Origin: Kordia zhangzhouensis
GTDB taxonomy: Bacteria; Bacteroidota; Bacteroidia; Flavobacteriales; Flavobacteriaceae
DNA: 64,000 nucleotides
Direction: 5' to 3'
Assembly: GCF_001005305.1 (NCBI RefSeq)
Contig: NZ_LBMH01000004.1
Coordinates: 486,670-550,669, forward strand
The notes below the pieces were generated by a model. The model ran no database searches and was not told where the DNA came from. It saw nothing but the letters and a program-made list of their open reading frames with translations. Of the stretch, positions 11,413 to 21,077 are shown piece by piece (within the stretch, counting starts at the first letter, position 1; the number at the start of each line of letters is the position of its first letter). The position numbers and the translations under genes are program-made.

Positions 11413-11445
11413 ACAAAAAAGGAGCTTAGTACAAGCTCCTTTTAC
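11413..11445. terminator. Intrinsic terminator after the PLP enzyme gene
   Basis: Stem AAAAGGAGCTT / AAGCTCCTTTT with a 5-base loop and A/T tails, 22 bases past the stop of the minus-strand PLP gene. The tails allow either direction. The rest of the gap 11269-11466 shows nothing gene-like. Confidence 0.75.
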
Positions 11446-11466
11446 AATTAAACTAAACATTGCAAA

Positions 11467-12681
11467 TTATACCATTGCAGGCTCAAGTATTTTTAAATCT
11501 TCCATACATTGACGCATAATTTGATACGTACGTTGAATGTCATTATCCAATCCAATAGAAAAACGTATTAAGCCATCCGTTAGCCCCATTTCAAGTTGTT
11601 CATCCTCTGGAATTTCAGAAGAAGTAGACGTGCCTGGTGCGCTAAAAAGTGTTTTATAAAAACCTAAACTAACAGCTAAGTATCCTAAGTTGCGTTCTTG
11701 CATTAATTCCATCAATTGATTTGCTGTATCAATATCTCCAACATCAATAGTAAGCATACCACCAAAACCATATTCAAAATTCATCATGTTTTTAAATAAT
11801 TCATGTGAAGGATGCGATTCTAACCCAGGGTATACTGTTTTGAGTCCGTCAGCCTCAAATTTTTTGGCTAAATACATAGCATTATGGCTATGTTGTTTCA
11901 TACGGATATGTAGGGTTCGTAAGTTCTTTAAAACAGAAGCAGAACGTAGACTGTCCATTGTTGATCCAAGTAACATACTAGCTCCATCATTCACATTGCG
12001 CAATTGATTAATAAAATCTTGTGTTCCACATACTACTCCGCCAACAGTATCACTTGAGCCATTGATGAATTTTGTTAAACTATGTATCACAATATCAGCT
12101 CCTAGTTTGGCAGGGGCAATTGATAATGGCGAAAATGTATTATCTACCACTAATTTGAGTCCATGTTTTTTAGCAATTTTTGACAAGCTTTCAATATCAG
12201 CGACTTCAAGTAAAGGATTACTTACGGACTCACAGTATAATACTTTTGTATTTGGAGTAATGGCTGCTTCAACTGCATCTAATTTAGTTATATCAACAAA
12301 AGTTGTTTCAATATGAAAACGAGGAGTAAAGTTTTTCAAAAAAGCATATGTCCCACCATAAATTGTTCTACTTGAAACTATATGATCGCCACTTTTACAT
12401 AATTGTAATAAAACAGGTGTGATGGCACCCATTCCAGAAGCTGAAACATTAGCAGTTTCTGTACCTTCCATAGCAGCAAGCGCTTCGCCTAAGTATAAAT
12501 TACTTGGAGAAGAATGTCTAGAATATAAATAGCATCCGTCAGCATTTCCTTCAAATGTATCAAACATGGTTTTTGCAGAAAGAAATGTGTAGGTTGATGA
12601 ATCTGAAATAGAAGGGTTTACACCTCCGAACTCACCAAAATATTGTAAATCTTGAATAGTATTTGCGGGATTAAATTTCAT
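11467..12681 (-). CDS. Trans-sulfuration (Cys/Met metabolism) PLP enzyme
   Basis: A 404-aa cystathionine gamma-synthase / methionine gamma-lyase superfamily member. Visible features: substrate and PLP phosphate loop YSRHSSPSNLYL, SASGMGAI, the cofactor-contacting Asp in VVDNTFSP, and the Schiff-base lysine in HSLTKFINGSSD. The cysteine typical of true methionine gamma-lyases is replaced (RTIYGGTYAF), so the exact reaction is open. A divergent Lrp/AsnC gene 158 bases away is its likely regulator, suggesting amino-acid-responsive sulfur amino acid breakdown. Confidence 0.85.
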   Translation of the reverse strand: MKFNPANTIQDLQYFGEFGGVNPSISDSSTYTFLSAKTMFDTFEGNADGCYLYSRHSSPSNLYLGEALAAMEGTETANVSASGMGAITPVLLQLCKSGDHIVSSRTIYGGTYAFLKNFTPRFHIETTFVDITKLDAVEAAITPNTKVLYCESVSNPLLEVADIESLSKIAKKHGLKLVVDNTFSPLSIAPAKLGADIVIHSLTKFINGSSDTVGGVVCGTQDFINQLRNVNDGASMLLGSTMDSLRSASVLKNLRTLHIRMKQHSHNAMYLAKKFEADGLKTVYPGLESHPSHELFKNMMNFEYGFGGMLTIDVGDIDTANQLMELMQERNLGYLAVSLGFYKTLFSAPGTSTSSEIPEDEQLEMGLTDGLIRFSIGLDNDIQRTYQIMRQCMEDLKILEPAMV

Positions 12682-12839
12682 AATTTATCATCTTTTAAAG
12701 TATCATCAAAATTCTTTAAAAAATGATTTTAGAACAACTAATACTGTTATTTATAGAAAATAAAACTATTATATGTGTTTATTGATGAATATTTTACATA
12801 GTTTTATAATTCAAAATGTTAAATTGTAGATTTTTTTCC

Positions 12840-13301
12840 ATGTCCAAGCTCGATCAAACAGACAAAACATTGTTGATGTTTCTTCAAAAAGATAGCAAGC
12901 AAACAACAAAAGAACTCGCTAATAAGTTGCACCTTTCGGTTACGGCAGTATATGAACGTATAAAAAAATTAGAAAAAGAAGGAATTATAAAAAACTATGT
13001 GGCTATACTTGATAAAAAACGAATCGCTAAAAATTTCCTAGCGCACTGTCACGTACGACTCACACAACATTCAAAAGATTTTGTCATGAAATTTGAAAAA
13101 GAAATTCTTAAACTAGAGGAAGTGTTAGAATGTTATCATGTGAGCGGTGATTATGATTACATTCTTAAAGTTGTTGTAAACGATATGGAAGCCTATCGCG
13201 ATTTTATGATTACCAAACTTACTGCAATACCTAATATAGGAAATACTCATAGTATTTTTGTAATAGGCGAAGTAAAACATACAACGGCAATTTCGATGTA
13301 G
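12840..13301 (+). CDS. Lrp/AsnC family transcriptional regulator
   Basis: A 153-aa regulator with an N-terminal winged helix (residues about 4-60, recognition helix LSVTAVYERIKKLEKEG) and a C-terminal RAM ligand domain (about 70-150, with CYHVSGDYDYIL and VIGEVKHTT). The start is ATG 12840 (MSKLDQTDK); the in-frame ATG 24 bases upstream adds residues atypical for the family. It is divergent from the trans-sulfuration enzyme gene, and the 158-base spacer should hold its operator. The ligand is probably an amino acid. Confidence 0.92.
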   Translation: MSKLDQTDKTLLMFLQKDSKQTTKELANKLHLSVTAVYERIKKLEKEGIIKNYVAILDKKRIAKNFLAHCHVRLTQHSKDFVMKFEKEILKLEEVLECYHVSGDYDYILKVVVNDMEAYRDFMITKLTAIPNIGNTHSIFVIGEVKHTTAISM

Positions 13302-13345
13302 TTCTATGTATGTTTTCCTTTCGTATCTTTATTGTAAAAAGTAAA

Positions 13346-13975
13346 ATGCAAAGTGTTATATATAAGTTCACAGAATTATTGCTACTTTTTATCTTATTAC
13401 CTATTAGTTTGGTATTTAACTATGCATTATATCTTAAAATACTATTTGTTCTTTTGGGATTTGTATATGTTGTGTGGATACTACTCAAAATAGAAAAACA
13501 ACAATTTTCTATTGGAAAATCACTTCCTTGGAAAGAATTTTGGCGAAATACGTTCATTCTATTAGGCATCATCATGGTATTGACGTCGCTATATGTGTAC
13601 TTTACGGATGCTACTAAACTGTTTGTCATTGTGAGAACAAAACTGCTTTGGTGGATATGTATAGTTTTTTTATACAGTTTATTTTCTGTTTATCCACAAG
13701 AGTTAATCTATCGAACATTCTTCTTTTTACGATACAATACACTAATTAAACAGAAACAGTTATTTCTTTTAGCAAACGCAATACTGTTTAGCCTGGCTCA
13801 TGTATTTTTTAAAAACACATTGGTACTTATCCTTACGTTTTTAGGAGGGATTTTATTTGCTATAACATTTCAAAAAACACGTTCTACAGTATTAGTTACT
13901 ATAGAACATGCTATTTATGGAAGCTGGTTGTTTACGGTTGGAATGGGAGAAATGTTAGGATTCCCAAACGAATAA
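13346..13975 (+). CDS. CPBP family membrane protein (intramembrane glutamic endopeptidase-like)
   Basis: About 209 aa with six or so hydrophobic segments. The CPBP (CAAX protease and bacteriocin-processing) motifs are visible: PQELIYRTFFFLRY (motif 1, with Gln-Glu where many members have Glu-Glu), FSLAHVFFKN (motif 2 His) and IEHAIYGS (motif 3 His). ATG 13346 is preferred because the residues after it start a membrane helix and a TATCTTTA -7-like element precedes it; ATG 13310 is the alternative and would lie 8 bases after the Lrp gene. Substrate unknown. Confidence 0.8.
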   Translation: MQSVIYKFTELLLLFILLPISLVFNYALYLKILFVLLGFVYVVWILLKIEKQQFSIGKSLPWKEFWRNTFILLGIIMVLTSLYVYFTDATKLFVIVRTKLLWWICIVFLYSLFSVYPQELIYRTFFFLRYNTLIKQKQLFLLANAILFSLAHVFFKNTLVLILTFLGGILFAITFQKTRSTVLVTIEHAIYGSWLFTVGMGEMLGFPNE

Positions 13976-14157
13976 TCTACAAGCCAAAACATAATAAAAT
14001 ACGGTACTTTTTTTTGTAAAAAGTAAGGTTTAGCCTTTTCATTTATAGGTAATTAACCCTAAATAAGTATGCTAATAACCTCGCTTTTCATGTAGTAATT
14101 AGTTTATATTTAGTTAGTTATCAAAGTGGTAACATCTATAACCAAAACAACAAAACC

Positions 14158-16794
14158 ATGAAAACAAAATTACTTACCTACCTTCTAGTTTTGCTATGTT
14201 GGCAACTTAGTGCGCAACTTAGTGAAGGAGGAACGCCTTTTGCGTTAACACAGCAAGGAAAAGATGTATCGATAATGGAAAAAATTCCAGTGATAGATAT
14301 GCCTTTGGTAGATGTTGAATCGTACAAAAGGGAAGATGAACTTACAAAGGGAGAAGCTAAGCCTTTTCGTTTTGGAGTTGAAATTCCAGTTGAGATTGGG
14401 TTCAATGATGGAATCTGGCAAACACTTGCTAATGGAGATCGTATTTGGAGTGTATCAATCGTGTCGCCCAATGCTTTAAGTATTAATTTAATATTTAATA
14501 AATACAAAGTGCCAAAAGGAGCAAAACTATTTATTTACAATAAAGAAGGGCATGCGCTTGGAGCATTTACAGACCAAAACAATAGTAAGGACGGAATTTT
14601 TGCAACCGAATTACTTCAAGGGGATTTTATAACCATTGAATATCAAGAACCAAAAGAAGTAATTGGGCAAGGTGTTTTAGAACTTAATCAAGTTATACAT
14701 GGATACCGTACACCTTATGGATTTGGAGATGCTGCAGGTCGTTGGTGTCATAATAATGTAAACTGTTCTGTAGGGGCTCCTTGGACTTGTGAAATAGATG
14801 CCAGCATGTTAATCATTGTTGGTGGAGGTTCTTGTTCAGGTTCGGTAATAAATAATACCAATCAAGACAGAAAACCATACGTGCTTACTGCAAACCATTG
14901 TTATAATAACAACCCTGGAGCTTGGGTATTTAGATTTAACTGGCAGAGTGCTACCTGCGCCAATCCGAGTAGTTCGCCTTCTTCCCAGTCTTTGTCAGGT
15001 TCTACCTTGCGAGCTAGAAATGCTACTACTGACTTTTGTCTGGTAGAAATCAATTCTTCAATTCCTGCGTCTTATAACGCTACTTATGCAGGATGGGATA
15101 AAAGTGGAACATTACCTACTGATGTAACAGGAATCCATCATCCGCGGGGCGATATTAAGAAAATTTCGTTTGATAGTAATCCAGCATCTACTACTAATAC
15201 TTGGTTAATCAACCAATGGGATGACGGTTTGGTAGAACCTGGATCAAGTGGCTCTCCATTATTCAATCAAAACCACCAAATAGTAGGACAATTAATGAAT
15301 GGAGACTTAAATATAGGATGTACCTCTTCTGGAGGAAGTTTGGTAGACAATAATAATTATGGGAAATTTTCAGGTTCATGGACTGGTGGAGGAACCAATT
15401 CGACACGACTTAGTAACTGGCTTGATAGTGGAAATAAGGGCGTGGAAGTATTAAAAACTATGGGTTGTGATTCGGGATATGATTTGGCAGGATTCGACAG
15501 TTCGCGCGATGGTGGAGAAGAGCCTAATAATTCAGGACAAAGTATTTGGCAAAGCCCTGATATTTGGAACCGAAGAACAAACTCAGGATTAAATTTAACT
15601 CATGAAGATCCTGGATATGTAGGTTCTAATTACAATGTAATGCGCTTCAGAGTACACAACGTTAGTCTTACAACTTCATCTACAAGTTATGCAAAATTAT
15701 ATTGGACACTTGGATCAACAGGAGAAACTTGGCCAGAATCGTGGGATGGAACAACACAGATTAATTCAAATCCTGCAGGTGGCGAACTAACAAATCCATA
15801 TACAGGTTTTAATGCGTCAAACACATATGTGGCAGGACAAGGTTTCCGAATTCCACCATTAGCACCAGGTCAAGAATATATAATTGATGCAAAGTGGCAA
15901 CCAAATGACCCAGCAATTTTTGGTTTAAGTAACGGAGCAATGATTTGTTTTTTAGGAAGAATAGTTGATCCAAATGATCCTATGGCAAACGAAAATCCAG
16001 GACCTGGAGCTCCAATTGGGCCAAATGTGAGAAATAATAATAACATTGTAACTAGAAATGCAAGTTTGGTAAATTTAGGAGGAAGTTATTCTACAGGTTT
16101 TGGAGGTATTTTAGTTGGAAATCATACATTTGAACATGCGTTATTTGATATCAATTTCACATTAGTAGGAAATCCAGAAATTCCATTTCAAGAATTAGGA
16201 GAGATTAGATTTCAGTTAAGTCCAGAACTATGGGAGCGTTGGCTTGGTAGCGGAGGTCGTTCGGAAGGAATTGAAATTCGTAATCAAGAACAAAGAGAAG
16301 TTGTAATCACAGATCCGAGAAGAGCACAATTATTACAAGTTGAGATTCCTTCTGGTGAATACTACCCATTAAGTGTAGAGTTTAGAATGAATGAAGGAGT
16401 GCAACAACAAACAAACTACCATTTTGCCTTTTCTCAAAATTTCTCTGAAAATCCAGAAGAAGAATATGGAAGCGAATGTCATTATTATGTTGAATTCAAT
16501 GGACGTGGTAATGAAGATAGAGGAGAACCTTTTGAAAGATCGGTAACAAACGACCTAATTTCATTAATTCCAAATCCAAGTAATGGGCAATTTACAGTGC
16601 AAATACAGGAAAATATAGTTGAAAGAGGAACGATTCAGGTGTTAGATATCAATACTGGAGAAATTGTTTATGAAAAAGCTTTTACTCAAGGGAAAGAGAT
16701 TCCTGTAGACTTAAGGAATTTACGTCCAAATGTCTATATTCTAAAGCTTATAACAAATCAAAAAGTGACGACAAAGCGAATCATACTCAATTAA
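14158..16794 (+). CDS. Secreted lysyl-endopeptidase-like serine protease with type IX sorting tail
   Basis: An 878-aa exported protease. Signal peptide 1-19 (MKTKLLTYLLVLLCWQLSAQ), a pro-region to about 190, and a trypsin-fold domain with the triad H247 (VLTANHCYN), D292 (TTDFCLVEI) and S364 (PGSSGSPLF). Six or more cysteines suggest disulfides, as in Achromobacter/Lysobacter lysyl endopeptidase. A middle region (about 440-640) is probably a beta-sandwich. The C-terminal 75 residues (LIPNPSNGQFTVQI ... KRIILN) are a type A T9SS sorting domain, so it is exported through PorSS and released or anchored at the surface. Single gene with terminator. Confidence 0.93.
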   Translation: MKTKLLTYLLVLLCWQLSAQLSEGGTPFALTQQGKDVSIMEKIPVIDMPLVDVESYKREDELTKGEAKPFRFGVEIPVEIGFNDGIWQTLANGDRIWSVSIVSPNALSINLIFNKYKVPKGAKLFIYNKEGHALGAFTDQNNSKDGIFATELLQGDFITIEYQEPKEVIGQGVLELNQVIHGYRTPYGFGDAAGRWCHNNVNCSVGAPWTCEIDASMLIIVGGGSCSGSVINNTNQDRKPYVLTANHCYNNNPGAWVFRFNWQSATCANPSSSPSSQSLSGSTLRARNATTDFCLVEINSSIPASYNATYAGWDKSGTLPTDVTGIHHPRGDIKKISFDSNPASTTNTWLINQWDDGLVEPGSSGSPLFNQNHQIVGQLMNGDLNIGCTSSGGSLVDNNNYGKFSGSWTGGGTNSTRLSNWLDSGNKGVEVLKTMGCDSGYDLAGFDSSRDGGEEPNNSGQSIWQSPDIWNRRTNSGLNLTHEDPGYVGSNYNVMRFRVHNVSLTTSSTSYAKLYWTLGSTGETWPESWDGTTQINSNPAGGELTNPYTGFNASNTYVAGQGFRIPPLAPGQEYIIDAKWQPNDPAIFGLSNGAMICFLGRIVDPNDPMANENPGPGAPIGPNVRNNNNIVTRNASLVNLGGSYSTGFGGILVGNHTFEHALFDINFTLVGNPEIPFQELGEIRFQLSPELWERWLGSGGRSEGIEIRNQEQREVVITDPRRAQLLQVEIPSGEYYPLSVEFRMNEGVQQQTNYHFAFSQNFSENPEEEYGSECHYYVEFNGRGNEDRGEPFERSVTNDLISLIPNPSNGQFTVQIQENIVERGTIQVLDINTGEIVYEKAFTQGKEIPVDLRNLRPNVYILKLITNQKVTTKRIILN

Positions 16795-16815
16795 TAATTA
16801 CCTAGTTTTTACAGG

Positions 16816-16847
16816 AAAGACGGCATTTAATGTCGTCTTTTTTTATT
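16816..16847 (+). terminator. Intrinsic terminator after the protease gene
   Basis: Stem AAAGACGGCATT / AATGTCGTCTTT (one mismatch) followed by a run of T, 21 bases past the stop. Confidence 0.8.
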
Positions 16848-16903
16848 TAAAATATAATTTTAAAAGCTTTTATTAAGAAAATGTGATAGAAACTACAAAA
16901 GCA

Positions 16904-16933
16904 TTGTCGAACCCTAAAATAGTTGTACTTTTG
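16904..16933 (+). promoter_or_regulatory. Bacteroidota-type promoter of lpdA
   Basis: TTG (16904-16906), a 19-base spacer and TACTTTTG (16926-16933) match the consensus exactly. It lies 37 bases before the lpdA ATG. Confidence 0.7.
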
Positions 16934-16970
16934 TAGTATTGACAAATCAAAAAGTTCAAAATACAAGAAT

Positions 16971-18377
16971 ATGAATTCATACGATGTAGCCGTAATTGGC
17001 TCAGGTCCTGGAGGATATGTTGCTGCAATTCGTTGCGCACAACTAGGGATGAAAACTACAATCATTGAAAAATACAGTACATTAGGAGGAACTTGCTTAA
17101 ATGTAGGATGTATTCCGTCAAAAGCATTACTAGATTCTTCACATCATTACGAAGATGCAATCAAACATTTTGAAGAGCACGGAATTGAAATTTCAGGAGA
17201 TGTAAAAGTTAATCTTGAAAAAATGATTGCGCGTAAACAAGCAGTTGTTGATCAAACGACAGGAGGAATTGATTTCTTGATGAAAAAGAACAATATTGAG
17301 GTGTATGAAGGGCTTGGAAGCTTTAAAGATGCAACACATGTTACTATTGCTAAAAATGATGGAACGAACGAGGAAATTGAAGCAAAAAATATCATCATTG
17401 CAACAGGAAGCAAGCCATCTAATTTGCCATTTATTACCTTAGATAAAGAACGTATTATTACTTCTACGGAAGCATTAAAACTAAAAGAAGTGCCAAAACA
17501 CATGTTGGTAATTGGTGGTGGCGTAATCGGTTTGGAACTTGGACAAGTATACCGTCGTTTAGGAGCAGAAGTAACGGTTATCGAGTATATGGATCGAATT
17601 ATTGCAGGAATGGATGCTGGATTGTCTAAAGAGTTGACGAAAGTATTGAAAAAGCAAAAATTTAAAATCAATACTTCTCACAAAGTAAAATCAGTTGAAC
17701 GTGTTGGTGATGAGGTTGTGGTGAAAGCAGATAATAAAAAAGGAGAAGAAGTTGAATTTAGAGGAGATTATTGTTTAGTTTCTGTCGGGCGTCGTCCATA
17801 TACTGATGGATTAAATGCTGAAGTTGCGGGTGTAAAAATAGACGATCGTGGTCGCGTAGAAGTAAACAATCATTTACAAACCAATATCCCAAATATTTAT
17901 GCTATTGGAGATGTTGTAAAAGGAGCTATGTTAGCTCACAAAGCTTCAGAAGAAGGTTCTATGGTGGCAGAAATCATCGCAGGACAAAAACCTCATATAG
18001 ATTACAATTTAATACCTGGAGTAGTATATACTTGGCCAGAAGTTGCCGCTGTTGGAAAAACAGAAGAACAACTAAAAGAAGCTGGAGTAGCTTACAAATC
18101 AGGGCAATTTCCTATGCGTGCGTTAGGTAGAAGCCGAGCAAGTATGGATTTGGACGGATTTATTAAAATTTTAGCTGATGAAGCTACAGATGAAATCTTA
18201 GGAGTACATATGATTGGGGCGAGAGCTGCAGATCTTATAGCAGAAGCGGTAGTAGCAATGGAATACAGAGCTTCGGCGGAAGATATTGCACGTATGTCGC
18301 ATGCACACCCTACATTTGCGGAAGCAATCAAAGAAGCGGCTTTGGCGGCAACAGATGATAGAGCACTGCACGTATAA
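16971..18377 (+). CDS. lpdA: Dihydrolipoyl dehydrogenase
   Basis: FAD disulfide oxidoreductase (E3) that reoxidises lipoamide of pyruvate/2-oxoglutarate dehydrogenase and the glycine cleavage system. 468 aa. FAD-binding VAVIGSGPGGYVAA at the N-terminus, redox disulfide GGTCLNVGCIPSK, NAD-binding VIGGGVIGLELG, second FAD motif YAIGDVVKG, and the C-terminal catalytic HAHPTFAEAIKEA. The ATG at 16971 is chosen because the promoter -7 box lies just upstream, inside the longer reading frame. No E1/E2 genes are adjacent. Confidence 0.97.
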   Translation: MNSYDVAVIGSGPGGYVAAIRCAQLGMKTTIIEKYSTLGGTCLNVGCIPSKALLDSSHHYEDAIKHFEEHGIEISGDVKVNLEKMIARKQAVVDQTTGGIDFLMKKNNIEVYEGLGSFKDATHVTIAKNDGTNEEIEAKNIIIATGSKPSNLPFITLDKERIITSTEALKLKEVPKHMLVIGGGVIGLELGQVYRRLGAEVTVIEYMDRIIAGMDAGLSKELTKVLKKQKFKINTSHKVKSVERVGDEVVVKADNKKGEEVEFRGDYCLVSVGRRPYTDGLNAEVAGVKIDDRGRVEVNNHLQTNIPNIYAIGDVVKGAMLAHKASEEGSMVAEIIAGQKPHIDYNLIPGVVYTWPEVAAVGKTEEQLKEAGVAYKSGQFPMRALGRSRASMDLDGFIKILADEATDEILGVHMIGARAADLIAEAVVAMEYRASAEDIARMSHAHPTFAEAIKEAALAATDDRALHV

Positions 18378-18400
18378 AACATTATACGATACATAATATT

Positions 18401-18434
18401 AAAAAGCTGTTTATTTTTTAAACAGCTTTTTTTA
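18401..18434 (+). terminator. Intrinsic terminator after lpdA
   Basis: Perfect 13-bp stem AAAAAGCTGTTTA / TAAACAGCTTTTT, five-base T loop, then further T. Confidence 0.85.
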
Positions 18435-18520
18435 TGCTTTACTGTAAGGACACACTTCTTTATGCGACTTCAAAAAATATAGTTTCGATACAGTTTCTAA
18501 AAAAAGTAATGATATAAATT

Positions 18521-19183
18521 ATGAATTCGCTTTGGTATTTTAATGATGTCAATCTCTTCCATATCTTGTGTCCACACAAATTCAAGAACTATAAAAAAGC
18601 GCACGAGTTCAATTCTTATAAAAAACAGGATTACATCTACTTTGAAGAAGATTCTGCGAATAAAGTATACCTAATAGATAAAGGAAAAGTAAAACTAGGG
18701 TACTATACGGATGATGGAGAAGAAGTTGTAAAATCAATTCTATCTAAAGGAGAATTATTTGGAGAAAAAGCTATTTTAGGAGAAGAAAAGCGAAATGAAT
18801 TTGCACAATCTGTAGACAATTCAACTTCTATATGTCCTATAAGTGTTGACACTATGTATGACTTGATGAGAGACAATCAAACATTTTCATTAAAAATATA
18901 CAAATTCATAGGATTTCGTATCAAAAAACTAGAACGTAGATTACAACTCTTATTGTTTAAAGATACCAAAACACGTTTGCTAGAATTTTTAAGAGAGTTG
19001 TGTGATGAATATGGGTATGAATGTCCACAAACAGGTGAGCATGTTGTAAAACATCCTTACACACAAAAAGACATTGCTAGTTTAATAGGAACTTCTAGAC
19101 CTACATTAAACATCTTGATGAATGAATTAAAAGAAGCAAAAGTTATCGATTTTAACCGAAAAGAAATTCGTTTTATGAATTAA
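18521..19183 (+). CDS. Crp/Fnr family transcriptional regulator
   Basis: A 220-aa protein with a cyclic-nucleotide-binding-like beta roll (about 20-120; GKVKLGYYTDDGEE, KGELFGEKAILGEE) and a C-terminal winged helix (about 150-220; YTQKDIASLIGTSRPTLNILMNELKEA). Cys17 and Cys96 are not in an Fnr four-cysteine arrangement, so an iron-sulfur oxygen sensor is unlikely; ligand unknown. Single gene between lpdA and a lipoprotein gene, with a hairpin terminator. Confidence 0.9.
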   Translation: MNSLWYFNDVNLFHILCPHKFKNYKKAHEFNSYKKQDYIYFEEDSANKVYLIDKGKVKLGYYTDDGEEVVKSILSKGELFGEKAILGEEKRNEFAQSVDNSTSICPISVDTMYDLMRDNQTFSLKIYKFIGFRIKKLERRLQLLLFKDTKTRLLEFLRELCDEYGYECPQTGEHVVKHPYTQKDIASLIGTSRPTLNILMNELKEAKVIDFNRKEIRFMN

Positions 19184-19235
19184 AAAAGAAGAGCTTTAGC
19201 GAAAGGTAATTTTACTAGAATTTATATAAAAAACA

Positions 19236-19280
19236 AACCCGAAAACAGCATGACATCATGGCAGTTTTCGGGTTTATTTT
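19236..19280 (+). terminator. Intrinsic terminator after the Crp/Fnr gene
   Basis: Long hairpin with arms AAACCCGAAAAC / GTTTTCGGGTTT and an inner ATGA/TCAT pairing, followed by TATTTTTGTTTT. The remainder of 19281-19429 is AT-rich without a gene. Confidence 0.8.
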
Positions 19281-19429
19281 TGTTTTAAATTTTTAATTTA
19301 TATAAATAAGATTAAACTATTGATTAGTAGTTAATTGTTTTTCTTATTTATCTGTAATTACTCTTAACTGAGTTGTGTTCTTTTTAAAAAATTGCATATA
19401 TTTTTTAGAAGTGTTAGCTAGCTAACATT

Positions 19430-19456
19430 TTGCGTGATTTTAGAGCAATACATTTG
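19430..19456 (+). promoter_or_regulatory. Probable promoter of the RskA-like lipoprotein gene
   Basis: TTG (19430-19432), a 16-base spacer and TACATTTG (19449-19456). The -7 box is a perfect match; the spacing is one base short of the usual range. Confidence 0.5.
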
Positions 19457-19482
19457 TATCATAATCATAAAAAATATTCGCA

Positions 19483-20376
19483 ATGATAAAAAAAATGTTT
19501 TTGGGATTGGCGTTAGGATTCTTCGCAATCTCATGTAGTAATGATGACGATGCTACTCCTGCATTGGCTAACTTAAATGTAAATCTGAATGGATTAGAAA
19601 ACCTAGGAGCTGACTTTGTATATGAAGGTTGGATTATTGTAAATGGAAGTCCAGTATCAACAGGAACGTTTACGGTAAATGATGCAGGAAACTTATCAAG
19701 AACTTCATTTGCAGTCAATGCTGATCAATTAGCTGCAGCGACAACTTTTGTACTATCTATCGAACCCGCAGTAGACCCAGATCCAGCACCAGCAGCAACA
19801 AAATTATTAGCGGGAGATTTTTCAGGAAACACTGCTACAGTAGGTTTAGGGCCTGTAACAAGTAGTGGAAACTTTGATAATGCTTCTGGAGTATTCTTTT
19901 TGAGAACACCTACTGATGAAATTCCAGGAACAGGAAATAACGGAAACGATCAATATGGTGTTTGGTTTGGTACGCCAGGAATGCCGCCAACATCAGGTTT
20001 GAACTTGCCTCCTTTAGCCGATGGTTGGAAATATGAAGGTTGGGTTGTGGTAGATGGAGTTGGTCCATTGACAACAGGAACATTTACAGCGTTTGAAATG
20101 ATGGACGATTCTAACGGGTTTAGTGGAACTGAAAATAATGCAGGACCGCCAATTCCAGGAGAAGACTTTTTCCTCAATGCGCCAACAGGATTTACATTTC
20201 CATTGGATGTTCGTGGACGCACGGTTGTAATTTCGGTTGAACCAAACCCTGACAACAGTCCAGCTCCATTCTTACTAAAGCCCCTAGTAGGAACTGCAGG
20301 AAATGATACCGCACCAGCAACAAACAACTTTGCACTCAATGCTTCATCATTCCCAACTGGTACAATAGTGCGATAA
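19483..20376 (+). CDS. Lipoprotein with two RskA-like repeats
   Basis: A 297-aa predicted lipoprotein: signal MIKKMFLGLALGFFAISC with lipobox Cys18, then an Asp-rich SNDDDAT tether. It contains two similar units, FVYEGWIIVNGSPVSTGTFT (about 46-65) and YEGWVVVDGVGPLTTGTFT (about 186-204), each followed by a strand ending V(L/I)SIEP or VISVEP. The YEGW(I/V)VV-G-TF pattern resembles the C-terminal anti-sigma RskA domain, but there is no transmembrane anti-sigma part and no sigma factor nearby, so an anti-sigma role is not supported. Confidence 0.7.
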   Translation: MIKKMFLGLALGFFAISCSNDDDATPALANLNVNLNGLENLGADFVYEGWIIVNGSPVSTGTFTVNDAGNLSRTSFAVNADQLAAATTFVLSIEPAVDPDPAPAATKLLAGDFSGNTATVGLGPVTSSGNFDNASGVFFLRTPTDEIPGTGNNGNDQYGVWFGTPGMPPTSGLNLPPLADGWKYEGWVVVDGVGPLTTGTFTAFEMMDDSNGFSGTENNAGPPIPGEDFFLNAPTGFTFPLDVRGRTVVISVEPNPDNSPAPFLLKPLVGTAGNDTAPATNNFALNASSFPTGTIVR

Positions 20377-20401
20377 TCTTTATGATTAAGGATCGTTAGT
20401 T

Positions 20402-20438
20402 GAAAACACGTTGCTAGTTGTAGTAGCGTGTTTTTTTA
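20402..20438 (+). terminator. Hairpin terminator after the lipoprotein gene
   Basis: AACACG-TTGCTA arm pairs imperfectly with TAGTAGCGTGTT and is followed by a run of T. Confidence 0.65.
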
Positions 20439-20498
20439 GTAAGAATTAGAGATGTTCTTTTTTTGACAAATTTGTATCTTTCCGTTCTAATTATGTAT

Positions 20499-21077
20499 AT
20501 GAAATATATTCGAATACAATGGAGCAATTTACTTTTTGTGTTGGTACTCGTGCTACTACTTTTTACGCCTGTAGGAACGTATGTGAAAGTAAAACTCAAT
20601 CAAGCAAAATTATGGTTTGTTAATCCGTCTACAATTGAAATCGCAAAAAGAGAGTCTATAAGCAACTTTAATTGGAATTTGGTAGATAATGAAGGAAAAC
20701 AGATAAACTTTCAGCAAATGGAAGGAGAGGTTGTTCTAGTTAACTTTTGGGCAACTTGGTGTCCGCCGTGTATTGCAGAAATGCCAAGTTTGCAAGAGTT
20801 GTATGCAGATTACGGAAAAAGGATTAAGTTTTTATTCGTAGCAAATGACCAACCTCAAAAAGTGAGTTCTTTCTTAAAAGAAAATGGATATAACTTGCCT
20901 GTTTATTATGCTAAAAGTGAAGTTCCAAAAGAATTATATTCTCGAAGCATACCAGCTACATTTTTAATAGATGATCAAGGTAATATAGTGATGAAAGAAA
21001 TCGGGTCTAGCAATTGGAACAGTCAAAATGTACGCAAACAAATTGATGAGTTGATTGCTTTTTCGTTGGCAGAGTAG
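20499..21077 (+). CDS. Membrane-anchored TlpA-like thioredoxin family protein
   Basis: About 192 aa. One N-terminal membrane helix (about 10-28) anchors a periplasmic thioredoxin fold with active site NFWATWCPPCIAEMPS and the cis-Pro loop SIPATFLIDDQG. This is the TlpA/ResA layout used for reducing disulfides or for cytochrome c maturation outside the membrane. ATG 20499 (MKYIRIQW) or ATG 20493 could be the start. The stop abuts the stop of the converging crtZ gene. The real partner is unknown. Confidence 0.88.
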   Translation: MKYIRIQWSNLLFVLVLVLLLFTPVGTYVKVKLNQAKLWFVNPSTIEIAKRESISNFNWNLVDNEGKQINFQQMEGEVVLVNFWATWCPPCIAEMPSLQELYADYGKRIKFLFVANDQPQKVSSFLKENGYNLPVYYAKSEVPKELYSRSIPATFLIDDQGNIVMKEIGSSNWNSQNVRKQIDELIAFSLAE

